From Streptomyces sp. NBC_00683 (GTDB lineage: Bacteria > Actinomycetota > Actinomycetes > Streptomycetales > Streptomycetaceae), in assembly GCF_036226745.1 (NCBI RefSeq), contig NZ_CP109013.1, forward strand, positions 3,100,001 through 3,164,000: 64,000 bases of DNA, given 5' to 3'. The position numbers were made by a program, and so were the translations under genes. Below are positions 23,682-31,235 of the stretch, piece by piece. Each line of letters starts with the position of its first letter. Within the stretch, counting starts at the first letter, position 1. Below the pieces are notes generated by a model, which was not told the DNA's origin, ran no database searches, and was given only the letters and a program-made list of their open reading frames with translations.

Positions 23682-25412
23682 CTACTTGACCGCGACCTGG
23701 GAGATGTCGAGGACGCCGGTCCAGTCGCTGATGACGACGTTCTTGATGTCCTGGCCGAAGAGCCGCTTGTACACCGGGTGGAAGAGCGGCACGGTCAGCG
23801 CCTGCTCACCGATCTTCTTGTCCAGGGCGCCCCAGCGCTGGGCCGCGGCGTCCAGGTCGGTGAGCTTGTTGATCTCGTCGATCTCCTTGTTGACCGACGC
23901 GTCGTTCAGGAAGCCGGTGTTGAAGTTGGCTCCGTCCTTCACGATCTGGCGGCCGTCGAAGATCGGGGCGAGGAACGGGCCGCCGGAGGGCCAGTCGGCA
24001 CCCCAGTGGGCGAGGAAGAAGCCCGGCTCCTTGGAGGCGCTGTGGATGGTGTCGGAGTAGTCGTTGCTCTCCAGGCCCTTGAGCTCGACGGTGATGCCGG
24101 CCTTCTTGAGGGCGGCCTGGAGGGCGGTGGCGATCTCCGGGCTGGTCTCGAAGTCCTTGTCGTTGGAGTGGGTGAGGGTGACGGTCAGGCCCTTGGGGTA
24201 ACCGGCCTCCTTCAGCAGCTCCTTGGCCTTGGCGGCGTTGCCCGTCTCGCCTGCCGGGAAGTGGTCGTAGGGCGTGTATCCGAAGGACTTCTGGTTCGGC
24301 AGGTAGGTGGTGGCGGGCTCGGCGAGCGAGGACCCGCCGGCAGCGTTGACCACCGAGGAGCGGTCGACGGCGTACGAGATCGCCTGGCGCACCTTGGGGT
24401 TGTCGAACGGCTTCACCTTCGGGTTGAAGGCGATGTAGTTGGTGTAGCCGAAGTGGCCGGTGCCGACACGGGCGGCGAGCTTCTTGTCGCCGGAGACCTT
24501 GGCGAGTTCCGCCGGGCCGAGGTTGGTGTCGGTGGTGACGGCGGCGGAGTCGGCGCCCTGGGAGCCGGAGAGGCGCTGGTTGATGACGGCGGAGTCCAGC
24601 CCGGAGCGTACGTCGATCCGGTCCGGGTAGGCCTTGCGCTCCTCGTCGGTGGCGGCCGACCAGTGCGGGTTGCGCTCCAGGACGAGCCGCTCGCCGTCGT
24701 TCTCGTTGGAGACGACCTTGTACGGCCCGGAGGAGACGGGGTGCTCCTCGTACTTGGTGCCCTTGTCCTTGGCCTGGGGCACCGGGGTGGTCTGGGTCTG
24801 CGTGGCGAGGTAGGGGAACTCGCCCTCGGGCTTGTTGAGGTGGAAGACGATGGTCTTCGCGTCGGGCACCTCGATCGAGGCGAGGCCCTTCTTGTCCTTG
24901 TACGGGCCCTGGTAGTCGGCGCCGCCGATGAGCCAGTCGCGCAGGTAGGGCGCGCCGCCGGAGAGTTCGGCGGCGAAGGACCGCTCGATGCCGTACTTGA
25001 TGTCCGCGCTGGTGATCGCGGTGCCGTCCTCGTACTTCAGCCCGTCCTTGAGGGTGTACGTCCAGACGGTGGCGTTCTTGCTGGGCGTGCCCAGGTCGGT
25101 CGCCAGGTCGGGGACGACCTGCGCGCCCGCGGCGCCGTCCTCCCGGTTGCGGGTGGTGAGCGTACGGAAGACGAGGGAGGGGACGTTGCCGCCGCCCGAG
25201 GTGTAGAGGCGCGCCGGGTCGAAGTCCTCCTGCGGGTTGCTGTTGAGGACTGTGAGGGTGCCGCCCTTCTGCGGCTTGCCCCCGGCGCCGGACTCGCCGT
25301 CGCCCTCCGTTGTGTCCTGGGGTCCCGCGCAGGCGGCAAGACCCGCGACCAGGGCGAGGCTGACGGCTGCGGTCGTTGCCACACGACGCGATATGACGGA
25401 CGGCTGACTCAT
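23682..25412 (-). CDS. ABC transporter substrate-binding lipoprotein (DppA/OppA family)
   Basis: 576-residue extracellular solute-binding protein, family 5. The signal peptide ends in lipobox LAAC, so it is a lipid-anchored receptor on the outer face of the membrane. Family features include FDPARLYTSGG, YTLKDGLKYEDGTAITSADIKYGIERSF, VRQAISYAVDRSSVV and the C-terminal LFHPVYKRLFG. ATG at 25412 begins the signal sequence and has gagagg about ten bases upstream; open sequence before it is not signal-like. First gene of the operon. The ligand cannot be named; Streptomyces has many such systems and peptides are the usual substrate. Confidence 0.92.
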   Translation of the reverse strand: MSQPSVISRRVATTAAVSLALVAGLAACAGPQDTTEGDGESGAGGKPQKGGTLTVLNSNPQEDFDPARLYTSGGGNVPSLVFRTLTTRNREDGAAGAQVVPDLATDLGTPSKNATVWTYTLKDGLKYEDGTAITSADIKYGIERSFAAELSGGAPYLRDWLIGGADYQGPYKDKKGLASIEVPDAKTIVFHLNKPEGEFPYLATQTQTTPVPQAKDKGTKYEEHPVSSGPYKVVSNENDGERLVLERNPHWSAATDEERKAYPDRIDVRSGLDSAVINQRLSGSQGADSAAVTTDTNLGPAELAKVSGDKKLAARVGTGHFGYTNYIAFNPKVKPFDNPKVRQAISYAVDRSSVVNAAGGSSLAEPATTYLPNQKSFGYTPYDHFPAGETGNAAKAKELLKEAGYPKGLTVTLTHSNDKDFETSPEIATALQAALKKAGITVELKGLESNDYSDTIHSASKEPGFFLAHWGADWPSGGPFLAPIFDGRQIVKDGANFNTGFLNDASVNKEIDEINKLTDLDAAAQRWGALDKKIGEQALTVPLFHPVYKRLFGQDIKNVVISDWTGVLDISQVAVK

Positions 25413-25802
25413 CGGAAGATGACCTCTCGGTGTGCTGCGGCGGGAAAAGGAGAAAGAAGTACCGCGCAGACGCATGAGGTTCTGCCCCGGAACGGGGAAG
25501 GAGACCGAACACCGAAATGCCGCGCCTGCGGACGGAATACGCCCGGGCGCGGCAGTCATGACCGAGGGTGCCCCGGAAAAAGGGGGCGGAAAAGGGCCGA
25601 CGCGCGCTCGAGCAGGCGTCAGCGACAGAGAATGTCGGCTACGCAGTGCCCGGCCACGCCGAGGAGCGCCCGCTCAAGGGCGGTGCTCTCGGAGGATGCG
25701 GGGCTGCGTGACATGCCGAGAAATATGGACGACCCCTTCCCCGATGTCAACGCGGAATGAGACGCCCGTCTCGACATGTGGGACCGGTGGTCCGGCGGCG
25801 GC
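25413..25802. other. 390-base gap: upstream region of ABC importer operon
   Basis: Non-coding stretch between the DUF3152 gene and the binding-protein gene, both read leftward. It should hold the ABC operon promoter and the end of the DUF3152 transcript. Base composition is a little less GC-rich than the genes, with A-runs near 25440-25455 and 25577-25595. I see no strong hairpin or clear -35/-10 pair. Confidence 0.5.
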
Positions 25803-27137
25803 TCAACTGCCGGGATGTACCCACGGATTGGGCCGGCACTTGATGCCGCCCAGCTCCAATGTCTTGGTCTGCTGCTGCATGACGGGCGCCAGTGCGCCGG
25901 GAGTGCGGCAGCTCACATGGTTGTGTCCGAGCCGGTGCCCGACCTCGTGGTTGATCAGCATCTGACGGTAGGCCAGAAGGTTGTCCGGACCGAAGGTCGA
26001 GGCACCCTGGGCCCAGCGATACGCATTGATCATGACGCGGTCCGTGGCGGCGGAATCGCAGGAGACGTTGTCCTCCGTGGTGTCCAGACCCGATTTCTCG
26101 CACCAGATCCCGGTGGTGCCCGGGCTGGCGAGCGTGATCACGAAATCGGGCTCGCCGGAGGAGATCCGCTCGAAGGTCATGGCGCCGTTGTGCGCCCAGC
26201 TGCGGTCGTCGTTGAGCGTCTGCTGTACGGCCTCGGCGAAGAGGACCGCATCGAGACCGAGGCCCTTTTCGACGTCGATCCGATACCTGTACTTCTGCCC
26301 CTTGCCGGGCGCTTTCGCCAGCCCCGGGACGGCTTCGAACTTTCCGGACCCCTTGAGCGTGGGGGTGAGCGGATAGGGCTTGGCCATCTTCTGCGCGTAC
26401 GTCAGGGGTTTGGCCTCCACCTGCTGCGGCTGCGTTTGCGGGGTCTGCCGCTCCACGGAGCGGGAGGTGTCCTCGGGGCCCTGCCGGTCGACACCCGCGG
26501 CCTGCGATGCGACCGAGGAGTCACCCCCGGAGTCCTGTGCGACCTGTCCGGCCACCACGACCGCGAGCACCGTGGTCACCGCGGCGGCCGCGATCCCGGT
26601 GAAGGCGCGGCCCTTGCCCCCCTTGCCCTCCCGGGCACCGGTGCCCGGGACGTCCCCGGATCCGTCGGAACCTTCGGCCTCCTCGGGCTGCGCCGTGGGC
26701 GCGTCCGCACGGTCGAACGCGTCGACGAACTCCCTGCGGGGGCCCGGTATCAGCGGCGTTCCACCGGTCTGCGGCCCTGTGGTCGGGCGCCGGTCGGCCG
26801 CGCGCTGCGCCGCCTGCTGTGCCGTCAGCTGCCGCGCCACGGCCTGTCGGGCGTAGGCCTGCTGACCGGGGCCGAGCCCCTGCCAGTCGCCGTACCGCTG
26901 CTGCGTACCCGTGCCCCAGCCGCCGCCCTGCTCACGCTGCTCGGGATGGCCGCCGCGCGCCTGCGGAACATCGTGGAACGGCGTGTGCCCGTCCCCTGCG
27001 GACGGTGCGGCGGAGTCCACCCTGCGCCGCCCGGGGCCTGATTCGGAGCGGGTGGCGCCGCGTTCGCCGTCGGCCACGGCAGCGGCCCCGGTATCGCGCC
27101 CTTTGACCGCCGGGCCTTTTCGACTGTGTCGTCCCAC
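25803..27137 (-). CDS. DUF3152 putative metalloprotease, membrane-anchored
   Basis: 444-residue protein. Residues 1-190 are low-complexity (Gly, Gln, Arg), followed by one membrane span (AFTGIAAAAVTTVLAVVVAG). An extracytoplasmic linker leads to the DUF3152 domain, which carries INHEVGHRLGHNHVSC. This is a zinc-binding HExxHxxGHxH arrangement as in metzincin-like proteases. Three Cys in the domain may form disulfides. The start is uncertain: GTG at 27137 gives the VGRHSRKGP opening common in Streptomyces membrane proteins; an ATG at 27161 overlapping the upstream hydrolase gene by 16 bases is the alternative. Protease activity is inferred from the motif. In mycobacteria the homologue likewise lies near moeZ and a TetR gene. 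Confidence 0.85.
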   Translation of the reverse strand: MGRHSRKGPAVKGRDTGAAAVADGERGATRSESGPGRRRVDSAAPSAGDGHTPFHDVPQARGGHPEQREQGGGWGTGTQQRYGDWQGLGPGQQAYARQAVARQLTAQQAAQRAADRRPTTGPQTGGTPLIPGPRREFVDAFDRADAPTAQPEEAEGSDGSGDVPGTGAREGKGGKGRAFTGIAAAAVTTVLAVVVAGQVAQDSGGDSSVASQAAGVDRQGPEDTSRSVERQTPQTQPQQVEAKPLTYAQKMAKPYPLTPTLKGSGKFEAVPGLAKAPGKGQKYRYRIDVEKGLGLDAVLFAEAVQQTLNDDRSWAHNGAMTFERISSGEPDFVITLASPGTTGIWCEKSGLDTTEDNVSCDSAATDRVMINAYRWAQGASTFGPDNLLAYRQMLINHEVGHRLGHNHVSCRTPGALAPVMQQQTKTLELGGIKCRPNPWVHPGS

Positions 27138-27145
27138 GCCCCGGA

Positions 27146-28111
27146 TCAGCTCCCGCCGCATTCGTCGAGCAGTTCCCGGAACGCCTGGGCGACCGCCTCC
27201 GGGTACTCCATCATCGCCACGTGCCCCGCGTCGGGCAGTGTCAGCAGCCGCGAGTCGCGGAAGGCCGCGGACGCTCTGCGTGCCATCCGGTACGAGACGA
27301 GCTGGTCCCGTCCGCCGTACACGAGCTGGGTCGGTGCGAGCACCCGCTCGGCCTGGCGCCACAGCCCGTGCTGTCCGCCCAGTGTGTAGGCATCGACGAT
27401 GCCCCGTGCCGAGCGCGTCATGACGTCCCAGAAGTACGGCAGCTCCAGCCGTCTCTCCATCTCGGCCACCGCGTGGCGGAAGGCTTCGTCGGAGATACGT
27501 GCCGGATCGCCGTAACAGAGTGCCATGACACCGCGGGTGCGCTGTTCCGCGGTCCACTCCCGGGTGAGCCGGGAGAACAGGGAAGCGACGCCCGGGAGTG
27601 CGAGCAGCCCGGTCGGCACGGCCGGCCGCTGCACCCGGATCTCGGGCAGGGCGGGCGAGATCAGCGTCAGGGTGCGCACCAGATCGGGGCGGACGGCCGC
27701 GACCCGGGTGGCAACGGCGCCGCCCAGAGAATTCCCGAAAAGGTGAACGGGTCCGCGCTGCCCCGCGTCCAGCAGCCGGATCACGGCCCGGGCGTGTCCG
27801 GTGACCGAGTAGTTGCCGTCGTCCGGCGGCGGGGAGTCCCCGAAGCCGGGCAGATCGACCGCCTCCCCGTCGACCACGTCCGCCAGCATCGGCATGAGCG
27901 CCGACCAGTTCTGGGACGAGCCGCCCAGGCCGTGCACATAGAGAGCGGGGGCGAGACCCGCCGTCGCCCCGGGGCGGGCACGGACGGTCAGCGTGAGGCC
28001 GGGCAGCGGGACGGAGCGAAGCTTCTCACCCTCCGCAACCCTCACAGCACTGACCGTGGGAGCCAGCGCGGCGGCGGCGGCGCGGGTACCGGGCAGCTCG
28101 GTCGAAGACAT
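27146..28111 (-). CDS. Alpha/beta hydrolase
   Basis: 321-residue alpha/beta-fold hydrolase. YVHGLGGSSQNW is the oxyanion loop, HLFGNSLGGAVA carries the nucleophile Ser (about 126), GGRDQLVSYR the acid and DAGHVAMME the catalytic His. All of the triad is present. It precedes the DUF3152 gene by direct overlap or near-overlap, so the two are probably co-transcribed. No signal peptide is seen, so it is likely cytoplasmic. The substrate is unknown; esterase, lipase or C-C hydrolase are all possible within this fold. It diverges from the small acidic-protein gene. Confidence 0.87.
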   Translation of the reverse strand: MSSTELPGTRAAAAALAPTVSAVRVAEGEKLRSVPLPGLTLTVRARPGATAGLAPALYVHGLGGSSQNWSALMPMLADVVDGEAVDLPGFGDSPPPDDGNYSVTGHARAVIRLLDAGQRGPVHLFGNSLGGAVATRVAAVRPDLVRTLTLISPALPEIRVQRPAVPTGLLALPGVASLFSRLTREWTAEQRTRGVMALCYGDPARISDEAFRHAVAEMERRLELPYFWDVMTRSARGIVDAYTLGGQHGLWRQAERVLAPTQLVYGGRDQLVSYRMARRASAAFRDSRLLTLPDAGHVAMMEYPEAVAQAFRELLDECGGS

Positions 28112-28221
28112 GCGGCAATGTTACGAGACGATCACGCGCTGGTTCATGTGTTCGCCATCACAGGCCACATCGCGCCCCCGAAGGGTTGCTCCTAGGCTTC
28201 AAGGGAAGGAAGGGAGCCATC

Positions 28222-28437
28222 ATGACGGTCGACCCGAGCGACCCGGAGACCTTCGAGGACGCCCAGTCCGACGAACCGGACCAGGAGACGCCCGAAGCCG
28301 ACGCCGCGGAGCAGCACGCCGACATCCGGCAGGAGCGCGACGAACCGCTCACCGACATCGACCGGACCAAGGCAAACGAGGCCGATGCGGCGGAGCAGGC
28401 CCGCGTTGTCGCACAAGATGAGGACGATTACCGGTAA
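28222..28437 (+). CDS. Small acidic protein of unknown function
   Basis: 71-residue protein made largely of Asp, Glu, Ala and Gln, with no hydrophobic core and no Cys, so probably disordered. Codons show the strong third-position G/C of real genes here. ATG at 28222 has a ggaagggag ribosome-binding site upstream and a possible taggct -10 element at 28193. It diverges from the alpha/beta hydrolase and precedes a TetR gene by 168 bases. I do not recognise a family with a function. Confidence 0.7.
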   Translation: MTVDPSDPETFEDAQSDEPDQETPEADAAEQHADIRQERDEPLTDIDRTKANEADAAEQARVVAQDEDDYR

Positions 28438-28605
28438 TACGCCCTGCTTTGCGGCATCACCTGACACATCTATGGCTACCGCAGCAGTCCGGTCCGTGAA
28501 ATTCTGCGTCCGCGCCGCGCACACCCGGGTTACTCAAAAGTACGATGGCTGCACGGCGCAGCGTGTACTGAACGGCTGTGCTTGATCACAAATTTGGGAG
28601 GCGGC

Positions 28606-29247
28606 GTGACAGCCATCGAGCAGACAGAGGCAGCGCGCCCGCGGGGCACTCGCCTGCCCCGCCGCGCCCGACGTAATCAGCTGCTGGGCGCTGCGCAGGA
28701 GGTCTTCGTCGCGCAGGGCTACCACTCCGCCGCGATGGACGACATCGCGGAGCGGGCCGGTGTCAGCAAGCCGGTGCTGTACCAGCACTTCCCGGGCAAG
28801 CTGGAGCTCTACCTGGCCCTGCTCGACCAGCACTGCGAGTCGCTGCTCCAGGCGGTCCGCACGGCCCTTGCCTCGACGACGGACAACAAGCTGCGCGTGG
28901 CGGCCACGATGGACGCCTACTTCGCGTACGTGGAGGACGAGGGCGGCGCCTTCCGCCTGGTCTTCGAGTCCGACCTGACCAACGAGCCCGCGGTCCGCGA
29001 GCGGGTCGACCGGGTCTCGCTGCAGTGCGCCGAAGCGATCTCCGACGTGATCGCGGGTGACACGGGTCTGTCCAAGGACGAGTCGATGCTGCTCGCGGTC
29101 GGCCTGGGCGGTGTCTCCCAGGTGGTCGCGCGCTACTGGCTCTCCAGCCGGTCCGGCATTCCGCGTGACACCGCGGTACAGCTGTTGACCTCGCTCGCGT
29201 GGCGGGGCATCGCGGGATTCCCGCTGCACGGCACCGATCAGAGCTGA
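28606..29247 (+). CDS. TetR-family transcriptional regulator
   Basis: 213-residue repressor-type protein. The N-terminal helix-turn-helix runs about residues 20-65 (RRNQLLGAAQEVFVAQGYHSAAMDDIAERAGVSKPVLYQHFPGK is split here by helices, with SKPVLYQHF as recognition helix). The C-terminal all-helical domain, with several Phe/Tyr, would bind the ligand. GTG at 28606 has gggagg five bases upstream; a TTG at 28582 is in frame but poor. It stands next to the DUF3107 gene as in mycobacteria, where this position is occupied by a TetR regulator (Rv3208) and TB9.4. Targets may include its own promoter; no clear palindromic operator was found in the 168 bases before it. Confidence 0.9.
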   Translation: MTAIEQTEAARPRGTRLPRRARRNQLLGAAQEVFVAQGYHSAAMDDIAERAGVSKPVLYQHFPGKLELYLALLDQHCESLLQAVRTALASTTDNKLRVAATMDAYFAYVEDEGGAFRLVFESDLTNEPAVRERVDRVSLQCAEAISDVIAGDTGLSKDESMLLAVGLGGVSQVVARYWLSSRSGIPRDTAVQLLTSLAWRGIAGFPLHGTDQS

Positions 29248-29251
29248 GTCC

Positions 29252-29270
29252 CCGGCGCGGCAGGCGCCGG
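29252..29270 (+). terminator. Short hairpin after TetR gene
   Basis: 7-bp inverted repeat (29252-29258 with 29264-29270) with a 5-base loop, five bases after the TetR stop. Weak evidence for a terminator. Confidence 0.35.
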
Positions 29271-29383
29271 TGTTCGCTGCGGGCGTTGCCGGTCGACCCG
29301 TGGTCGTTCCCTTCACCGGGCTAATGTGTGCTGCGTACGGCGCGGTTCACCGCGCAGAGACGGACCGTCGGAGGGACATAGCC

Positions 29384-29611
29384 GTGGAGGTCAAGATCGG
29401 GGTGCAGCACACGCCCCGGGAGATCATTCTGGAGAGCGGGCTTTCCGCCGAAGAGGTCGAGAGCGCGGTCGGCGAGGCGCTCAGCGGCAAGGCGCAGCTG
29501 CTCAGCCTCACGGACGACAAGGGCCGCAAGGTTCTGGTGCCGGCCGACCGGATCGCGTACGTGGAGATCGGCGAGCCCAGCACCCGACGGGTGGGGTTCG
29601 GCGCGCTGTAG
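29384..29611 (+). CDS. DUF3107 small protein (TB9.4 family)
   Basis: 75-residue protein conserved across actinobacteria (TB9.4 in M. tuberculosis). It begins VEVKIGVQHTPREI and ends YVEIGEPSTRRVGF, which is the family pattern. The GTG at 29384 has ggaggg eight bases upstream. Its function is unknown; the compact alpha/beta sequence without signal or membrane span suggests a cytoplasmic protein. It follows the TetR gene and ends at a strong perfect hairpin. In several actinobacteria the same trio, TetR, DUF3107 and the ferritin-like gene, stays together. Confidence 0.88.
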   Translation: MEVKIGVQHTPREIILESGLSAEEVESAVGEALSGKAQLLSLTDDKGRKVLVPADRIAYVEIGEPSTRRVGFGAL

Positions 29612-29630
29612 GTCGCGCGACCCGAAAGAC

Positions 29631-29675
29631 AGCGGAAGAGGCCCGGCGGAGAACATCCGCCGGGCCTCTTCCGCT
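29631..29675 (+). terminator. Strong hairpin after DUF3107 gene
   Basis: Perfect 20-bp inverted repeat (29631-29650 with 29656-29675) with loop gaaca, 20 bases after the DUF3107 stop. A clear intrinsic-type terminator stem without a long T-run. Confidence 0.85.
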
Positions 29676-29822
29676 GCCCCCGTTTTCCCGCCCCAACCGT
29701 TTCACCACCGGTTTTCCCCCGGAGGGGTTTCGCGGGGGCGGGGGAGGGTTGCATTCCGCGGCCTCGGGTAATACCGCCTACGACCGATCTGCCCGCCGCA
29801 CAATCAAGCGAGGTGACACTCT

Positions 29823-30095
29823 GTGCTCTGGGAATCCATCAGCTCCGTCGTGCTCGGACTCGCACTGTCCTGGGTCGCGCTCCGCCGGCTGCCCGACCGG
29901 CTCCCGTCCCACCGCACCGTGCTCGTCACCGGGGCGCTCGGGGCCCTGTTCGGGGCGTATCTGACGCACTCGGCGCTGGGCTCCGGCCATGTCCTGGCGA
30001 CACCGGTCGGCGCGGTACTGGTCGGGGCGGTGACCCTGTCGCTGCTCATCCGCCCGCGCCGCAGCCGGCCGGTCCGGTCCGCGGCGGCCCAGTAG
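29823..30095 (+). CDS. Small two/three-span membrane protein
   Basis: 90-residue hydrophobic protein with three segments that can cross the membrane (SISSVVLGLALSWVAL, LVTGALGALFGAYL, GAVLVGAVTLSLLI) and a basic C-terminal tail. GTG at 29823 follows gaggtg by several bases. It converges on the ferritin-like gene with nine bases between stops. Family unknown to me. Codon bias and the position after a terminator support a real, separately transcribed gene. Confidence 0.7.
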   Translation: MLWESISSVVLGLALSWVALRRLPDRLPSHRTVLVTGALGALFGAYLTHSALGSGHVLATPVGAVLVGAVTLSLLIRPRRSRPVRSAAAQ

Positions 30096-30104
30096 CGGCG
30101 TCCG

Positions 30105-30851
30105 TCAGGCCGCGAGGCCGAGTGCGGCCATCCGCTTGGTGTGGGCCTCGGTGATCCTGGAGAACATCCGGCCGACCTCGGCCAGGTCGAAGCCGTCCGC
30201 GACCCCGCCCACGAGCATCGTCGACAGGGCGTCCCGGTCGGCGACCACCCGCTGGGCCTGGGAGAGCGCCTCCCCCATCAGCCGACGGGCCCAGAGCGCG
30301 AGCCTGCCGCCCACACGGGGTTCCGCCTCGATGGCGGCCCGCACCTTCTCGACCGCGAAGTTGCCGTGCCCGGTGTCGTCGAGCACGGACAGCACGAGGG
30401 AGCGGGTGTCCGTGTCGAGGCGGGCCGCGATCTCACGGTAGAAGTCACTGGCGATCGAGTCGCCCACGTACGCCTTGACCAGGCCCTCGAGCCAGTCCGA
30501 GGGCGCGGTCTGCCGGTGGAAGTCGTCCAGCGCCTTGGCGAACGGCTCCATGGCCGCCGTCGGCTCCTCCTCGATCGCGGTGAGCCGGTCCGTCAGCTGC
30601 TCGAAGTGATGGAATTCGGCGGACGCCATCTTTGCCAGTGCAGCCTTGTCGCCGAGTGTCGGCGCGAGTTTCGCATCCTCGGCGAGCCGCTCGAAGGCCG
30701 CCAGTTCGCCATAGGCGAGCGCGCCCAGCAGATCCACGACTGCGGCACGGTACTGCGGGTCGGCGGACGCGGTGGCCCAGTCCTGGGCGGCGATCCCGGT
30801 GGGTACGGGGGCTTCTTCGGATGCTTCAGTGGCGTTGTCAGGCGTCTCCAT
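30105..30851 (-). CDS. Ferritin-like (MiaE-type fold) protein
   Basis: 248-residue protein of the ferritin-like superfamily. Helical segments carry Glu/His pairs: GELAAFERLAED, SAEFHHFEQL and DDTGHGNFAVEKV, which resemble diiron ligands of MiaE-like tRNA hydroxylases; the set looks incomplete compared with true ferritins, so metal binding is uncertain. The start ATG at 30851 gives a natural N-terminus; upstream open sequence is not protein-like. It diverges from the DEAD-box helicase gene, an arrangement also seen in M. tuberculosis (Rv3210c-Rv3211). Cytoplasmic; role unknown. Confidence 0.82.
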   Translation of the reverse strand: METPDNATEASEEAPVPTGIAAQDWATASADPQYRAAVVDLLGALAYGELAAFERLAEDAKLAPTLGDKAALAKMASAEFHHFEQLTDRLTAIEEEPTAAMEPFAKALDDFHRQTAPSDWLEGLVKAYVGDSIASDFYREIAARLDTDTRSLVLSVLDDTGHGNFAVEKVRAAIEAEPRVGGRLALWARRLMGEALSQAQRVVADRDALSTMLVGGVADGFDLAEVGRMFSRITEAHTKRMAALGLAA

Positions 30852-31235
30852 GGAGCGCAGAATAGCCCGCCCGCTCCGGGACGGAAGGGCCTGGTCAGCC
30901 GGAGACATCACACCGTTCCGATGAATTCGCCCAACACACATGCGCGAATCCGGGGTACAGTGGTATTGCGCTTACTGAGCATTTTCATGTGCCAGAAGCG
31001 CGACCTTGAATGAGGATGCCCGGTCGGTGGCCCGATCGGCTCCGACCCGACAGCCCTCCACGCGGTGTGTGCGACACGTACGACCGCAGATGAGGGGCCC
31101 CCTCAGCGGCACGAGCGCTCGAGCGACGGCAGTGGTCCCGCGCCACCCGGCCCATCCACGGCCGGATGACCAACCCCGGCACGGTACGACCCCCAGCGTT
31201 CGCCTCGGACCGCGTCTCACAGAAGAGGCAGCACC
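30852..31235 (+). promoter_or_regulatory. 384-base divergent region with long leader of DEAD-box gene
   Basis: Separates the ferritin-like gene from the helicase. The left part (30900-31010) is AT-richer and should hold both promoters. The right part would be a long untranslated leader for the helicase, containing a 7-bp hairpin with a 1-base loop at 31091-31105. Long leaders are usual for cold-regulated RNA-helicase genes; regulation here is inference. Confidence 0.5.
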
